From positions 124,001-188,000 of the forward strand of contig NZ_ANAH02000065.1 in the NCBI RefSeq assembly GCF_000335475.2: 64,000 nt of DNA, given 5' to 3'. Below the pieces are notes generated by a model, which made no database searches, was not told the origin of the DNA, and was given only the letters and a program-made list of their open reading frames with translations. Source of the DNA: Cystobacter fuscus DSM 2262 (lineage in GTDB: Bacteria; Myxococcota; Myxococcia; Myxococcales; Myxococcaceae). The position numbers and the translations under genes are program-made. Positions 26,014 through 34,157 of the stretch are shown piece by piece (position 1 is the first letter of the stretch; the number at the start of each line of letters is the position of its first letter).

Positions 26014-28416
26014 TCAGTGAGGCGCTCCCGGGGACGTCACACCGCTCCAGCCGGGCCGGGAGTGAACCCAGGGCTCTTCCACGCCCGGCCCCGGGCGCTT
26101 GGCGGCCCACCAGGCCTCGGCCACCTGGTTGCGCACGGCCAGGAAGTGCTTCTTCAACCGGGCGTGGTAGGCGCAGAACGCCGTCCGGAACAACTCCCAC
26201 GCGCGCTCGTAGTCGGCTGGAGTGCCGTCCTTCTGCCTGGCCAGATACTGGTTCTGCGACTCGTCCAGGCTCGCCTTCTGCCGCAGCAACTCCAGGCGCA
26301 ACTCCTCGTCACCCTGCCCGATGCTCTGGAGGTACCTGAGCCAGCCATCCATCCGGGCATGGGACTCATAGGTGCGATTGACGAGCGCGAGATAGGGGAG
26401 GATGGCGGCTCGGCGCTGGGCCTGGAGATCGCCCCGCAGATCCTCTCCCGTGGACGTCCTCAGCACCCGCTCCGTTTCCGCCGTCCAGAAGGAGGTGGCG
26501 GGGTTGCGCTGCTCCCTGGCGGCATCGTAGGTGGTGTCGCTGATGATCCAGAAGATCTGCTCCGCCTCGATGGAGCCCGCCTGGCCCAGGAGGATCCCCG
26601 CCCGGCGGGCCAGACGCTCGGCCTCCATGAACTTCTCGCGGCCGAGGAGGGGAATGGCCCCGAGGGACTCCCGGACGTGGGGTTTGAGATCCCCATCCAC
26701 GGAGCCCAGGAGCACCCAGCGCGACTTGTGCCGGGTATCCGTGAGGAGCGAGGGCATGCCGAGCACCTGGGCCTCCTCGATCATGAATCGGATCTTCTCG
26801 AAAGGATCGAGGATGGCCCGCGGAGATTTGCCGCGGTTGCGGTTGTCCACGAAACCGCTGTAGGGCTCCAGGATGCCAATGGGCATCAGGAACATCCTTT
26901 CGGGGATGTGGGGCGTGCGCTGCAACTCCCGCCACACCCGCCGGGCCGAGAGCGCGTCCAGGGCGAGCCACATTCCCATCTTGAGGATGTCCACCGACAG
27001 CGTCGTGAAGACGGACTGGATGCGCTGGGCGGACGTGGCGGCGGTGTAGACCGGGTCGATGGGACGTCCGTCGCAGAGGATGACACCGCGCGCATCCGAG
27101 TAGTCGGCCAGGTGGTTGAGTTCGGAGCAGGTGAAGTACTCGAGCAGGTTCGGCAACCACTCGTCCTCGTTCTGATCAGCCACGGCCACGAAACGCAGTC
27201 CGGCCCGCTGCGCGGCGTCGATCGCCTTGCGCGTGGCGATGACCCGGGGGGTCTCCTTGAACTGTGTCTGTGTGGCCTCCGCGTTGCCAGGGTCCATCTC
27301 CAGCAGCAGGTAGAGGGCGATCTGCTCCCGCTCCGCCGGGGAAAACGGTTGCAGGACCGCCTGGATGAAGCCATCCAGGTCGGCCTCCGCGAGCCCGCTC
27401 ACGTCGATGGCGGCACCGACATCCGGGAGGAACTCCCGATCGGTGGGGGTCGTCTGCGCGACGAAGGCGCGGTAGCGCGTCAGCTGCGCACGAACCTCCT
27501 CCTGGGCATCCTGCAGACGTGCCGCCGTGGCATGTCGGGGGCGGAACAGGTAGCCCCGGATCGGCGCGACATCCATGATCTCGGGGTGGGCGAAACTGCT
27601 GTAGGGAATGGATTGGATGTCCTCGGAGATGTTGCTGCTCGTGGCCAGGGACGAGGCGAAGAGGCGTGTGGCCATGCCGAGGAAGGGAGGGATGGGCGCG
27701 ACGGCCTGTCCGGGGACGATCAGCTCGCCATCGAGGCCGTAGGGCACGAGACCCAGGTCCCGCAGGGCCTGGGCCTCCGGCGACTGGGCGATGCCCATCG
27801 TGAAGTAGTAGCCCGCGTCGCCATCGCTCGCCGAGACGAAGTGCATGGCCCCGCAGGGCATCTCCCACATGCGACTCAGTCGCCGCGCTCCCTGGGGAGG
27901 CAGCGGAAACCTGCCATGCTTCGCCATGGCCTCCCAACCCAGACGCAGGGCGACCTTGGCCTCGGCCGAGAAGTTGAAGTGGACCTCCGAGAAGGGCTCC
28001 ACGTCGAAGAGGGCCCGCTGTGCCCGCTCGATGATGCGGACGGCGACGAGTGCCATGGCCTCGAGCAGGTGGCTCGTCCGCAATTCAGCGAGGGGACTTC
28101 CATCGGAGACGGGCCCACAGCGAGTGAGCAGGTTCGACTCCAACGAGGGAGAGACCGCGACCTGGTAGCGCGTCCTGAGCTCGCTGAGGACAGCGCGAAC
28201 CTCCTCGGACAGGAGCGCTCCGCCAGCCAGCCCCTCCAGGAGAGCGCGCAGCTCATCGGCCTCCACATCGATCGCTACCTCGACGCGAGGGAGGCGCAAA
28301 CGCCCTTCGTCTCCGGGAGGTTCCGGACGAAAGACGAGCCCGGACGGTCCCTCTCCCAAGGCCAGGGAGAGCAGCGTGGGATGAAGTCTTGCCTGGCATT
28401 CTCTCGAAGCACCCAT
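26014..28416 (-). CDS. large unknown protein, first gene of a five-gene operon
   Basis: An 800-residue protein I do not recognise. The ATG at 28416 follows a GGGAG-type site. No signal peptide or membrane span is clear. The central part (about 330-600) alternates hydrophobic strands and helices as an alpha/beta barrel would: GLRFVAVADQNEDEW, ARGVILCDGRPIDP, RMFLMPIGILEPYSGFVDN, GMPSLLTDTRHKSRWVLLG. The N-terminal part includes PCGAMHFVSASDGDAGYYF. The C-terminal 150 residues are helical and charged. It heads an operon with a deoxyribosyltransferase-fold protein, a PLD-like protein, a tandem CMD-like protein and an outer-membrane barrel, so it is likely a core or sensor component. Its enzymatic role, if any, is not evident. 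Confidence 0.75.
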   Translation of the reverse strand: MGASRECQARLHPTLLSLALGEGPSGLVFRPEPPGDEGRLRLPRVEVAIDVEADELRALLEGLAGGALLSEEVRAVLSELRTRYQVAVSPSLESNLLTRCGPVSDGSPLAELRTSHLLEAMALVAVRIIERAQRALFDVEPFSEVHFNFSAEAKVALRLGWEAMAKHGRFPLPPQGARRLSRMWEMPCGAMHFVSASDGDAGYYFTMGIAQSPEAQALRDLGLVPYGLDGELIVPGQAVAPIPPFLGMATRLFASSLATSSNISEDIQSIPYSSFAHPEIMDVAPIRGYLFRPRHATAARLQDAQEEVRAQLTRYRAFVAQTTPTDREFLPDVGAAIDVSGLAEADLDGFIQAVLQPFSPAEREQIALYLLLEMDPGNAEATQTQFKETPRVIATRKAIDAAQRAGLRFVAVADQNEDEWLPNLLEYFTCSELNHLADYSDARGVILCDGRPIDPVYTAATSAQRIQSVFTTLSVDILKMGMWLALDALSARRVWRELQRTPHIPERMFLMPIGILEPYSGFVDNRNRGKSPRAILDPFEKIRFMIEEAQVLGMPSLLTDTRHKSRWVLLGSVDGDLKPHVRESLGAIPLLGREKFMEAERLARRAGILLGQAGSIEAEQIFWIISDTTYDAAREQRNPATSFWTAETERVLRTSTGEDLRGDLQAQRRAAILPYLALVNRTYESHARMDGWLRYLQSIGQGDEELRLELLRQKASLDESQNQYLARQKDGTPADYERAWELFRTAFCAYHARLKKHFLAVRNQVAEAWWAAKRPGPGVEEPWVHSRPGWSGVTSPGAPH

Positions 28417-28792
28417 GCTCCCGCTCCCGCGCTGGTGGCTGGAATATCGAATGAGGATGATGCGGAGCGCCCGGTGCCATGGCCATTACCCATGGGTAGG
28501 AGAGATGCTGAGTTTCCTGAACATGCCCTCTCTTGGCCCCCGGGTCAGTGCGGCCGGTGAGGGAGGGGCGGCAGGGTTGTACGAAGGGGGTAGACCCGGG
28601 GCCCGCGCGGCCAGGGACGGCACACCCCTCCTGCGCGAACTCCGTGTCTCCACAACGCAAGAGCACGCGGCCTGCCAGGGGCGGGCACCCAGGCAAGCAC
28701 GCGGGATTTCAAGACACCTGGAGCCGGGGCCTCCAGACGGGTGACGTTTTGCGCCAGCACCCTGACGAATCAGGGCAGGGGTCCCGGGAAGG
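28417..28792. other. gap upstream of the five-gene minus-strand operon
   Basis: About 376 bases without a credible gene. It lies between the 3' end of the GntP-type gene and the start of the 800-residue gene, both on the minus strand, so it should hold the promoter of the five-gene operon and the terminator of the transporter operon. A perfect 12-base palindrome TACCCATGGGTA sits at 28487-28498, about 70 bases before the operon's first start codon, and could be an operator. Short frames here have no ribosome site or coding bias. Confidence 0.5.
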
Positions 28793-30139
28793 TCAGAGCA
28801 GGGCGCTGGCGCAAAGCACCGCCACCAGTCCGACGACTGAAATCACGGTTTCCAGCAGCGACCAGGTGCGGAACGTGTCGGGGGTAGTCGTCCCGAGATA
28901 GCTCTTGACCAGCCAGAAGCCGGGATCGTTCACATGGGAGAAGAACACGCTCCCCGCGCCAATGGCGAGGACGACCCACTCCGGAGTGACTCCCGTCGCG
29001 GTGACGACCCCGGACATGACGCCGACGGTGGTGATCGTCGCCACGGTGGCCGAGCCCGTCGCGAGGCGGATGGCCACCGCGACCAACCAGCCCAACAGGA
29101 GCGGAGAGATGGCTTGGGCCGAGGCCAGCTTCGCCAGGAGGTTGGAAAGGCCGGCCGAGACCAGGACCTGCTTCAGCGCTCCGCCGGCGCCGATGGACAG
29201 CAGGATGGCTCCCGCCGACTTCATCGTGTCCGTCCAGATCGTGTCCTGCACCTGGGGGTCGCGCAGCTTCCGCCCGAAGAGCAGCGGCAGGGCGACGAGG
29301 TTGGTCAGCAGGAGCGCGGGCACCGGATGGCTCACCGCGCTCAGCCAACCCAGTCGGGACGCGGTCCACGGCGGCAGCAGCCCGCGTAACTCCCCCGCCG
29401 CGATGAGCACCACCGGCAGGAGGATGACGAAGAGCGAGGACGCCTTGGGCGGCGCGGCGAGCGCGAAGTCGTGCCGCTCGATGACGGGCGCCATGAGCCG
29501 GACATCGCGAGAGGTGAAGAACGCCAGTAGCGGACCGGCGACGATCGCGGTGGGGATCGCGACCAGGATTCCGTAGAGCATCGTGCGGCCCATGTTCGCG
29601 CCGAGCGCGTTGACGGCGAGCAGGGGGCCTGGATGGGGCGGGACCAGCGCGTGCACGACGGACAGGCCGGTCAGGGCGGGCAGCATGAGCCGGAGTTTGG
29701 CCGCGTCCGGGTTCGAGCTGTTGGGCAGGGTGGCCGCGGCCGCCACCACGATCGGCAGGAGGAGCACGAGGCCGGTCTCGAAGAACAAGGGCAGGCCGAT
29801 CACCATCGCCACGAACAGGCTCGCCCACGGCGCTCCCGCCGGCCCGGTGAGCTTCAGGCTGGCCTGTGCCAGCGAGGACGCGGCATTCGAGAGCTGGAGC
29901 ATCGCGCCGAGCGACAGGCCGAGCGCCACGACCAGCCCCGTGCTCCCGAGGATGTCACTGACGCCCTTCTGGACCGCCTTCGCGGTGTCCTCCATCGGCA
30001 GGCCCGCCACCAGGCCGACGGTGAAGGCCCCGCAGAGCAGGGAGATGAAGGGGTGCAGGCGCCCCTTGACGATCAGCCCCACGGCCGCCGCGATGCCGAG
30101 GACGGCCGCGAGGAGCAGTCGGAGGTCCGCGAGGCTCAA
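28793..30139 (-). CDS. GntP-family gluconate/organic acid:H+ symporter
   Basis: A 448-residue inner-membrane secondary transporter of the GntP family, with 12 or more hydrophobic spans from LLLAAVLGIAAAVGLI to VISVVGLVAVLCASALL. Family marks include GLPLFFETGLVLLLPI, HALVPPHPGPLLAV and a C-terminal FSHVNDPGFWLVK. Members import gluconate, fructuronate or similar acids with protons. The start is taken as TTG at 30139, which overlaps the stop of the upstream small gene (TTGA) and gives the usual length; longer in-frame starts add a Pro/Gly/Arg tail that looks like the shadow of that gene. No gluconate kinase is nearby, so the substrate is open. Confidence 0.85.
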   Translation of the reverse strand: MSLADLRLLLAAVLGIAAAVGLIVKGRLHPFISLLCGAFTVGLVAGLPMEDTAKAVQKGVSDILGSTGLVVALGLSLGAMLQLSNAASSLAQASLKLTGPAGAPWASLFVAMVIGLPLFFETGLVLLLPIVVAAAATLPNSSNPDAAKLRLMLPALTGLSVVHALVPPHPGPLLAVNALGANMGRTMLYGILVAIPTAIVAGPLLAFFTSRDVRLMAPVIERHDFALAAPPKASSLFVILLPVVLIAAGELRGLLPPWTASRLGWLSAVSHPVPALLLTNLVALPLLFGRKLRDPQVQDTIWTDTMKSAGAILLSIGAGGALKQVLVSAGLSNLLAKLASAQAISPLLLGWLVAVAIRLATGSATVATITTVGVMSGVVTATGVTPEWVVLAIGAGSVFFSHVNDPGFWLVKSYLGTTTPDTFRTWSLLETVISVVGLVAVLCASALL

Positions 30140-30363
30140 CTTCGCACGCTCTCCGACAGGGCCGCGTTGAGCGCCAGGAGCAGCCGGCGCACGGCATACC
30201 CCTCGAAGTCCTCCACGGGGTCCACGGTCGCGGGAAACACCTCGAGCGCGCTCTCGATCATCGCGAGTGCCGGCCGGAGGCCCTCCGGGCCCGGGCCCCT
30301 GGGTGCCTGGTCGAGGAGGAAGGCGGTGTTCACCAGGTTCGCCCAACGGTTGTCGTCCGCCAT
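30136..30363 (-). CDS. small unknown protein coupled to the GntP transporter
   Basis: A 75-residue acidic, helical protein beginning MADDNRWANLVNTAF and ending LNAALSESVRS. The ATG at 30363 has a strong GAGGAGG site. Its TGA overlaps the TTG start of the GntP gene, and it starts 20 bases after the stop of rnk, so the three form one transcript. I do not recognise the family. It has no signal peptide or membrane span. The tight overlap suggests that its translation sets the level of the transporter. Confidence 0.65.
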   Translation of the reverse strand: MADDNRWANLVNTAFLLDQAPRGPGPEGLRPALAMIESALEVFPATVDPVEDFEGYAVRRLLLALNAALSESVRS

Positions 30364-30382
30364 TGCCTGGCCGCCTCCTCGC

Positions 30383-30832
30383 TCACAGATGGAAGTCACC
30401 GGATGCCTCGGGCTGGTAGAGGATCTCCACGATGCGGAACCGGGTACGGCGTGCATTCGGCAACGGCCACTCGATGATGTCATCCTTCTTGAGACCCAGC
30501 ACCGCCAACCCCGCCGGCGCCAGGACCGAGATCTTCGACTGTTCGATATCCGCCTCTTCTGGATAGACCAGCGTCGCCTCGCGGCGACGGCCCGTGTCCA
30601 CGTCCTCGAAGAGGATGCGCGATCTCATGGTGACGACATCGGGCGGAATCTGCTCTTGAGGCTCCACCACCGCGCGCTCCAGCTCTCCGTCCAACTGTTC
30701 GGCCGCGGCCGCCAGGGAGCCGTCGAGGTGCCGATCCACCACCACCCGCAGGCGCTGCATGTCCTCGGCGGTGACTCGCACGGTGGGAGCGGATGTCGTG
30801 ACGCGCTGCTCGATCTCTGGACGTGAGTTCAT
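30383..30832 (-). CDS. rnk: Rnk, nucleoside diphosphate kinase regulator (GreA/GreB C-terminal fold)
   Basis: A 149-residue protein of the Rnk family. The N-terminal half is a short coiled coil (RLRVVVDRHLDG then LDGELERAVVE). The C-terminal half is the FKBP-like GreA/GreB domain with PPDVVTMRSRILFEDVDTG, the ATLVYPEEA segment, KISVLAPAGLAVLGL and a closing WPLP then YQPEASG. Rnk binds RNA polymerase and affects nucleoside diphosphate kinase and growth control; family knowledge comes from Escherichia and Pseudomonas. A short N-terminal extension (about 20 residues) is present. First gene of the operon with the 75-residue protein and the GntP transporter, an unusual pairing. Confidence 0.88.
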   Translation of the reverse strand: MNSRPEIEQRVTTSAPTVRVTAEDMQRLRVVVDRHLDGSLAAAAEQLDGELERAVVEPQEQIPPDVVTMRSRILFEDVDTGRRREATLVYPEEADIEQSKISVLAPAGLAVLGLKKDDIIEWPLPNARRTRFRIVEILYQPEASGDFHL

Positions 30833-31208
30833 GGAGAACCTCGGTGCCCCTGGCGCGCCACGGCGAGCCAGAAGCCTTGGGAAGAGGGGTGGATGAGGGG
30901 GGAATGCGGTCTTGCTAGGAAGCGGGGGAGCGGAGCGCCGTCGGCGGTGGGATCAACCCGTCACCGTCGAGGCGCGCCCCCAGGGCAAGGCGTTTTGCGG
31001 ACACACCTTCCCTGAGCGCCGCGCCGGGGCATCGATGCTCTGAGCGAGAAGGTGAATCGGGACAAGACGCCTCCAAGTGCCACCCTGAAGGTACTTGCTC
31101 AAACGTTCTTCCGCAACCCATGGGAGCGAGCGGGTCCAACCCGGGAGCGCGCGGGCCTCATACCCCTCGTGGTCCGTTCTACTCAACCTTCGGGCGCCGC
31201 TCGGCGAG
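30833..31208. other. non-coding gap upstream of rnk
   Basis: About 376 bases between two minus-strand genes. It should hold the rnk promoter and the terminator of the small gene to its right. Short open frames run through it on both strands but none has a ribosome site with a plausible start. No repeat or RNA motif was recognised. Confidence 0.45.
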
Positions 31209-31428
31209 CTAGGCCGTCAACGCGTCCGAGTCCGTGTCGATCAGGCCGAAGAGGAAGCCGAGTTCCGCGGGGTCATGGGTCGGCGAGACCAGGAGGTACA
31301 GCTTGTAGTCGACATTGTCGTTCCCGTTGGTGACCTTGAGCTGCTCCACGAGGATCGTGGTGAGGGCCGCGTTCACGCGCTTGTCCGGGACGGACTGCGA
31401 GATCCGGATGAGTCGTGGAAGTGCTCAT
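31209..31428 (-). pseudogene. small unknown gene with a one-base frameshift near its start
   Basis: From the TAG at 31209-31211 backward, one frame reads a well-formed C-terminal peptide with segments RISQSVPDKRVNAALTTIL, VEQLKVTNGNDNVDYKLYLL and GFLFGLIDTDSDALTA, and with G/C at nearly all third positions. Upstream this frame meets a TGA. The ATG at 31428 (MSTSTT) is one frame away. Removing a single base about 18 bases into the gene joins the two into a 72-residue protein, so the copy is either broken, mis-sequenced, or starts at the GTG at 31376 (55 residues). I do not recognise the family. It is a lone minus-strand gene. Confidence 0.5.
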
Positions 31429-31506
31429 GAGTGCCTCGTGGGGTTGGGAGTGGCGGCGCTCCTATAGCCATTCCCCGCGGAGGGCCCTCATCTGCTTTTT
31501 CAAGCG

Positions 31507-31575
31507 TTGACAACGGGAACGAATTGTATTCCGCCCGGAATGGGGGGCGATGCATGGATGCGCATCCGTTGTCAA
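31507..31575. repeat. perfect 10-base inverted repeat plus a 12-base palindrome upstream of the amidohydrolase gene
   Basis: TTGACAACGG at 31507-31516 recurs in inverted orientation as CCGTTGTCAA at 31566-31575, with 49 bases between. The right arm abuts and shares two bases with a perfect palindrome GGATGCGCATCC at 31556-31567. The two arms could be half-sites or oppositely oriented operators bound by one regulator, placed about 90-150 bases before the amidohydrolase start. Confidence 0.5.
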
Positions 31576-31661
31576 TTCAGCTTAAAGCTCATCACTCCAG
31601 GTCCACGTGATTGGCTATAGGCCGCCGACACCCTCTGTCATTCCAAGGCCCGAGTCCCGAC

Positions 31662-33398
31662 ATGACCCTTCCTTCCGACAAGCAGTCGAAGATCCAGGCG
31701 GATCGCATCTATCGCGGCGGTCCCATCCTGACCATGAATGATGCCTGGCCCCAGGTGGAGGCCCTGGCGATCAGCGGCAAGCGCATCCTCGCCGTGGGGA
31801 CCTGGGAGGAACTCCAGACTCTCGTGGGCGAGGACACGGACGTGGTGGACCTCCAGGGCCACACGCTCTTGCCGGGCTTCATCGATGCCCATGGCCACCT
31901 CATGGGCTGGCTGCTCTACTGGGGCACGCCGAACCTGGCGCCACCGCCCGCCGGTCCCATCACGTGCATCGGAGACATCCTCCGGGATTTGAGGGCATAC
32001 ATCCAGGAGAAGGCCATTCCCGAGGGCACGCTCGTGCTCGCCAGCGGCTATGACGACTCCCTGCTTGCCGAGCAGAGGCATCCGACCCGCGAGGAGCTCG
32101 ACTCCGTCTCCACTCGGCACCCCATCTGCATCGTGCACACCTCGGCGCATCTGGCGGTGTTCAACAGCCACCTGCTGGACGCGGTGGGCTACCACCAGGC
32201 GAGTGACGCCCCGAAGGGTGGCGTCATCCGGGTGGACGGGAACGGCCGGCCCACGGGGGTGGTGGAGGAGGAGGCCGTCAATGCCTACAATCAATTGATG
32301 CCGGAGCCCAATGTTCCCGGTCTGCTCGAGACGCTCGGTGAGTTGCAGGCGTACTACGCGAGTCTGGGCATCACCACGGTGGAGGATGGCCTGGCGACGG
32401 CGCCCGGATTCCAGTTGCTGCGGGCCGCCGCGGATCTGCGGCTGCTCTACCTGGACGTCGTCGTGTTCCCCAAATACACGGAGACGGAGGTCGTCGACCA
32501 GATTCCCCCGCTGCCCGGGAGCCAATACCTCAACCACCTGCGGGTGGGCGGGGTGAAGATCACCCAGGATGGTTCACCCCAGGGCAAGACGGCGTTCCTG
32601 TCGGAGCCCTACTTCAAGCCGCCCGAGAACGAGTCCGCGGACTACCGGGGCCAGCCCATCCTCACGCAGGCGGAGCTCGACGCGGAGGTGGAGAAGGCCT
32701 TCGAGATGGGCCGGCAACTGCACGTGCACTGCAATGGTGACGCGGCGGCGGACATGTTCCTGGACGCCGTGGAGCGCGCCACCACGAAGTTCGGCCCGGG
32801 AGACCGCCGGCCGGTGATGGTGCATGCGCAGACGGTGCGTGAGGACCAGTTGGAGCGGATGAAGGCGCTGGGCATCCTGCCCACGTTCTTCGTGTCACAT
32901 ACCTTCTTCTGGGGGGAGTGGCACCGGAGCGAGACGTTGGGAGAGGAGCGGGCCCGGCGCATCTCCCCGCTCAAGTCCGCGTCGGACCTGGACATGCGCT
33001 ACACCATTCACAACGACTCGCCCGTGGTGCCCCCGGACATCCTTCCGCTCCTGTGGAGCGCGGTGACCCGTACCACGCGCGACGGGGTGCCCCTGGGCGC
33101 CGAACAGTGCATCGACCCCCCGCGGGCGCTCAAGGCGGTGACGGCCTGGGCCGCGTACCAGAACTTCGAGGAGAGCCAGAAGGGCACCCTGGAGCCGGGC
33201 AAGCTGGCGGACCTGGTGGTGCTGTCGGACAACCCGCTCACCGTGGATCCGAAGACGTTGAAGGACCTGAAGGTGATGGAGACCATCAAGGACGGAAGGA
33301 CCGTCTACCTGCGCCCCCCCGACGCCGCCCGCTTGGGCCGGTCGCCGCGCACCACCGCGCCCATCAAGCTCTCCCTGTCCCGGCACACCTGCTGCTGA
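31662..33398 (+). CDS. YtcJ-like amidohydrolase (amidohydrolase family 3)
   Basis: A 578-residue metal-dependent hydrolase with a TIM-barrel core. The N-terminal strand region leads to LLPGFIDAHGHLMGW, whose HxH-type pair binds metal. GGVKITQDGSPQGKT provides the mid-barrel segment. LHVHCNGDAAADM, MVHAQTVREDQLERM and IHNDSPVVPP carry the later metal His and Asp ligands. The C-terminus returns to the small beta-domain with GTLEPGKLADLVVLSDNPL. Members hydrolyse amide or related bonds of small molecules; the substrate is not known. The ATG at 31662 (MTLPSDKQ) fits the family start. No signal peptide. The last 30 residues, basic and ending in Cys-Cys, are extra. Confidence 0.82.
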   Translation: MTLPSDKQSKIQADRIYRGGPILTMNDAWPQVEALAISGKRILAVGTWEELQTLVGEDTDVVDLQGHTLLPGFIDAHGHLMGWLLYWGTPNLAPPPAGPITCIGDILRDLRAYIQEKAIPEGTLVLASGYDDSLLAEQRHPTREELDSVSTRHPICIVHTSAHLAVFNSHLLDAVGYHQASDAPKGGVIRVDGNGRPTGVVEEEAVNAYNQLMPEPNVPGLLETLGELQAYYASLGITTVEDGLATAPGFQLLRAAADLRLLYLDVVVFPKYTETEVVDQIPPLPGSQYLNHLRVGGVKITQDGSPQGKTAFLSEPYFKPPENESADYRGQPILTQAELDAEVEKAFEMGRQLHVHCNGDAAADMFLDAVERATTKFGPGDRRPVMVHAQTVREDQLERMKALGILPTFFVSHTFFWGEWHRSETLGEERARRISPLKSASDLDMRYTIHNDSPVVPPDILPLLWSAVTRTTRDGVPLGAEQCIDPPRALKAVTAWAAYQNFEESQKGTLEPGKLADLVVLSDNPLTVDPKTLKDLKVMETIKDGRTVYLRPPDAARLGRSPRTTAPIKLSLSRHTCC

Positions 33399-33425
33399 GC
33401 CCGGGATCCCGTCTCGGAGGGGCGG

Positions 33426-34121
33426 CTACAGGCGGCTCAGCAGCTCCGCCTTCTTGGCCGCGAACTCCTCCTCGGTGAGGACGCCCTTGTCGCGCAACTC
33501 CGCCAGGCGCTCGATCAGCGACAAGGGATCGGTGGCCGCAGAGGGCGCGGCCGCCGGGGTCGCGGAAGGGCTCGTGGGCGCCACGGGGGCGGGTCCCATC
33601 ACGGGGAGCTCGGAGAGGCGGATAGGACCGAACTGGCTGGTGAACGTGAGTGACTGGCCAGCGCCTTGCTGCTGGGAGACGCCGCTGATCCGATGCTCCC
33701 CGGTGTCGTGGATCGTCACCTGCCCACCCCGCTGGATGACGAGGCGGCGGCGGTCGGGGAAGTACGCGTAGCGCACGTCCCCTTGCGAGCCACTGGAGGA
33801 AGGCGCACCGAACTCCGCGGGCCAGGAGGCGCCGGGCGTGGCCGGGGTGAACAGGGGTCCCACGCGCATCCGCCGGGCGAGCTCCACGCAGAGCGCATCG
33901 ACGCGGGCCTTCAGGCCGTGGTCGAACATGTTGCCGACCATGAGCATGCCGCCTTGCGACCACTGGCCGAGTCCACCGAGCTCGGGATGGTTGAACTGGG
34001 CCTGGGTACCGCCTCCGGCGGCGAGGGCCTCGAGCAGGACCCGTACGGCCTCGCCGCTCACGCCATGCCGCTGGGCCAGCTCCGCCACGGCACGCTGTCC
34101 TTCCGAGGTCAACTCCAGCAT
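33426..34121 (-). CDS. SHOCT-domain protein downstream of the radical SAM gene
   Basis: A 231-residue cytoplasmic protein. The N-terminal 35 residues look like a small helical domain (ELTSEGQRAVAELAQRHG). The middle (about 45-165) is a compact unknown domain with GGMLMVGNMFDHGLKARV and a beta-rich part RYAYFPDRRRLVIQRGG. A Pro/Ala linker then leads to a C-terminal SHOCT domain: LIERLAELRDKGVLTEEEF then AAKKAEL. The ATG at 34121 has GGGAG eight bases before it. It lies 36 bases after the radical SAM gene and is likely in the same operon as the RiPP precursor. SHOCT domains mediate protein contacts; a scaffold or accessory role in peptide maturation is possible but unproven. Confidence 0.7.
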   Translation of the reverse strand: MLELTSEGQRAVAELAQRHGVSGEAVRVLLEALAAGGGTQAQFNHPELGGLGQWSQGGMLMVGNMFDHGLKARVDALCVELARRMRVGPLFTPATPGASWPAEFGAPSSSGSQGDVRYAYFPDRRRLVIQRGGQVTIHDTGEHRISGVSQQQGAGQSLTFTSQFGPIRLSELPVMGPAPVAPTSPSATPAAAPSAATDPLSLIERLAELRDKGVLTEEEFAAKKAELLSRL

Positions 34122-34157
34122 GCCAGGCACTCCCGTGAGCGAGGGGCGGACCGGGGG

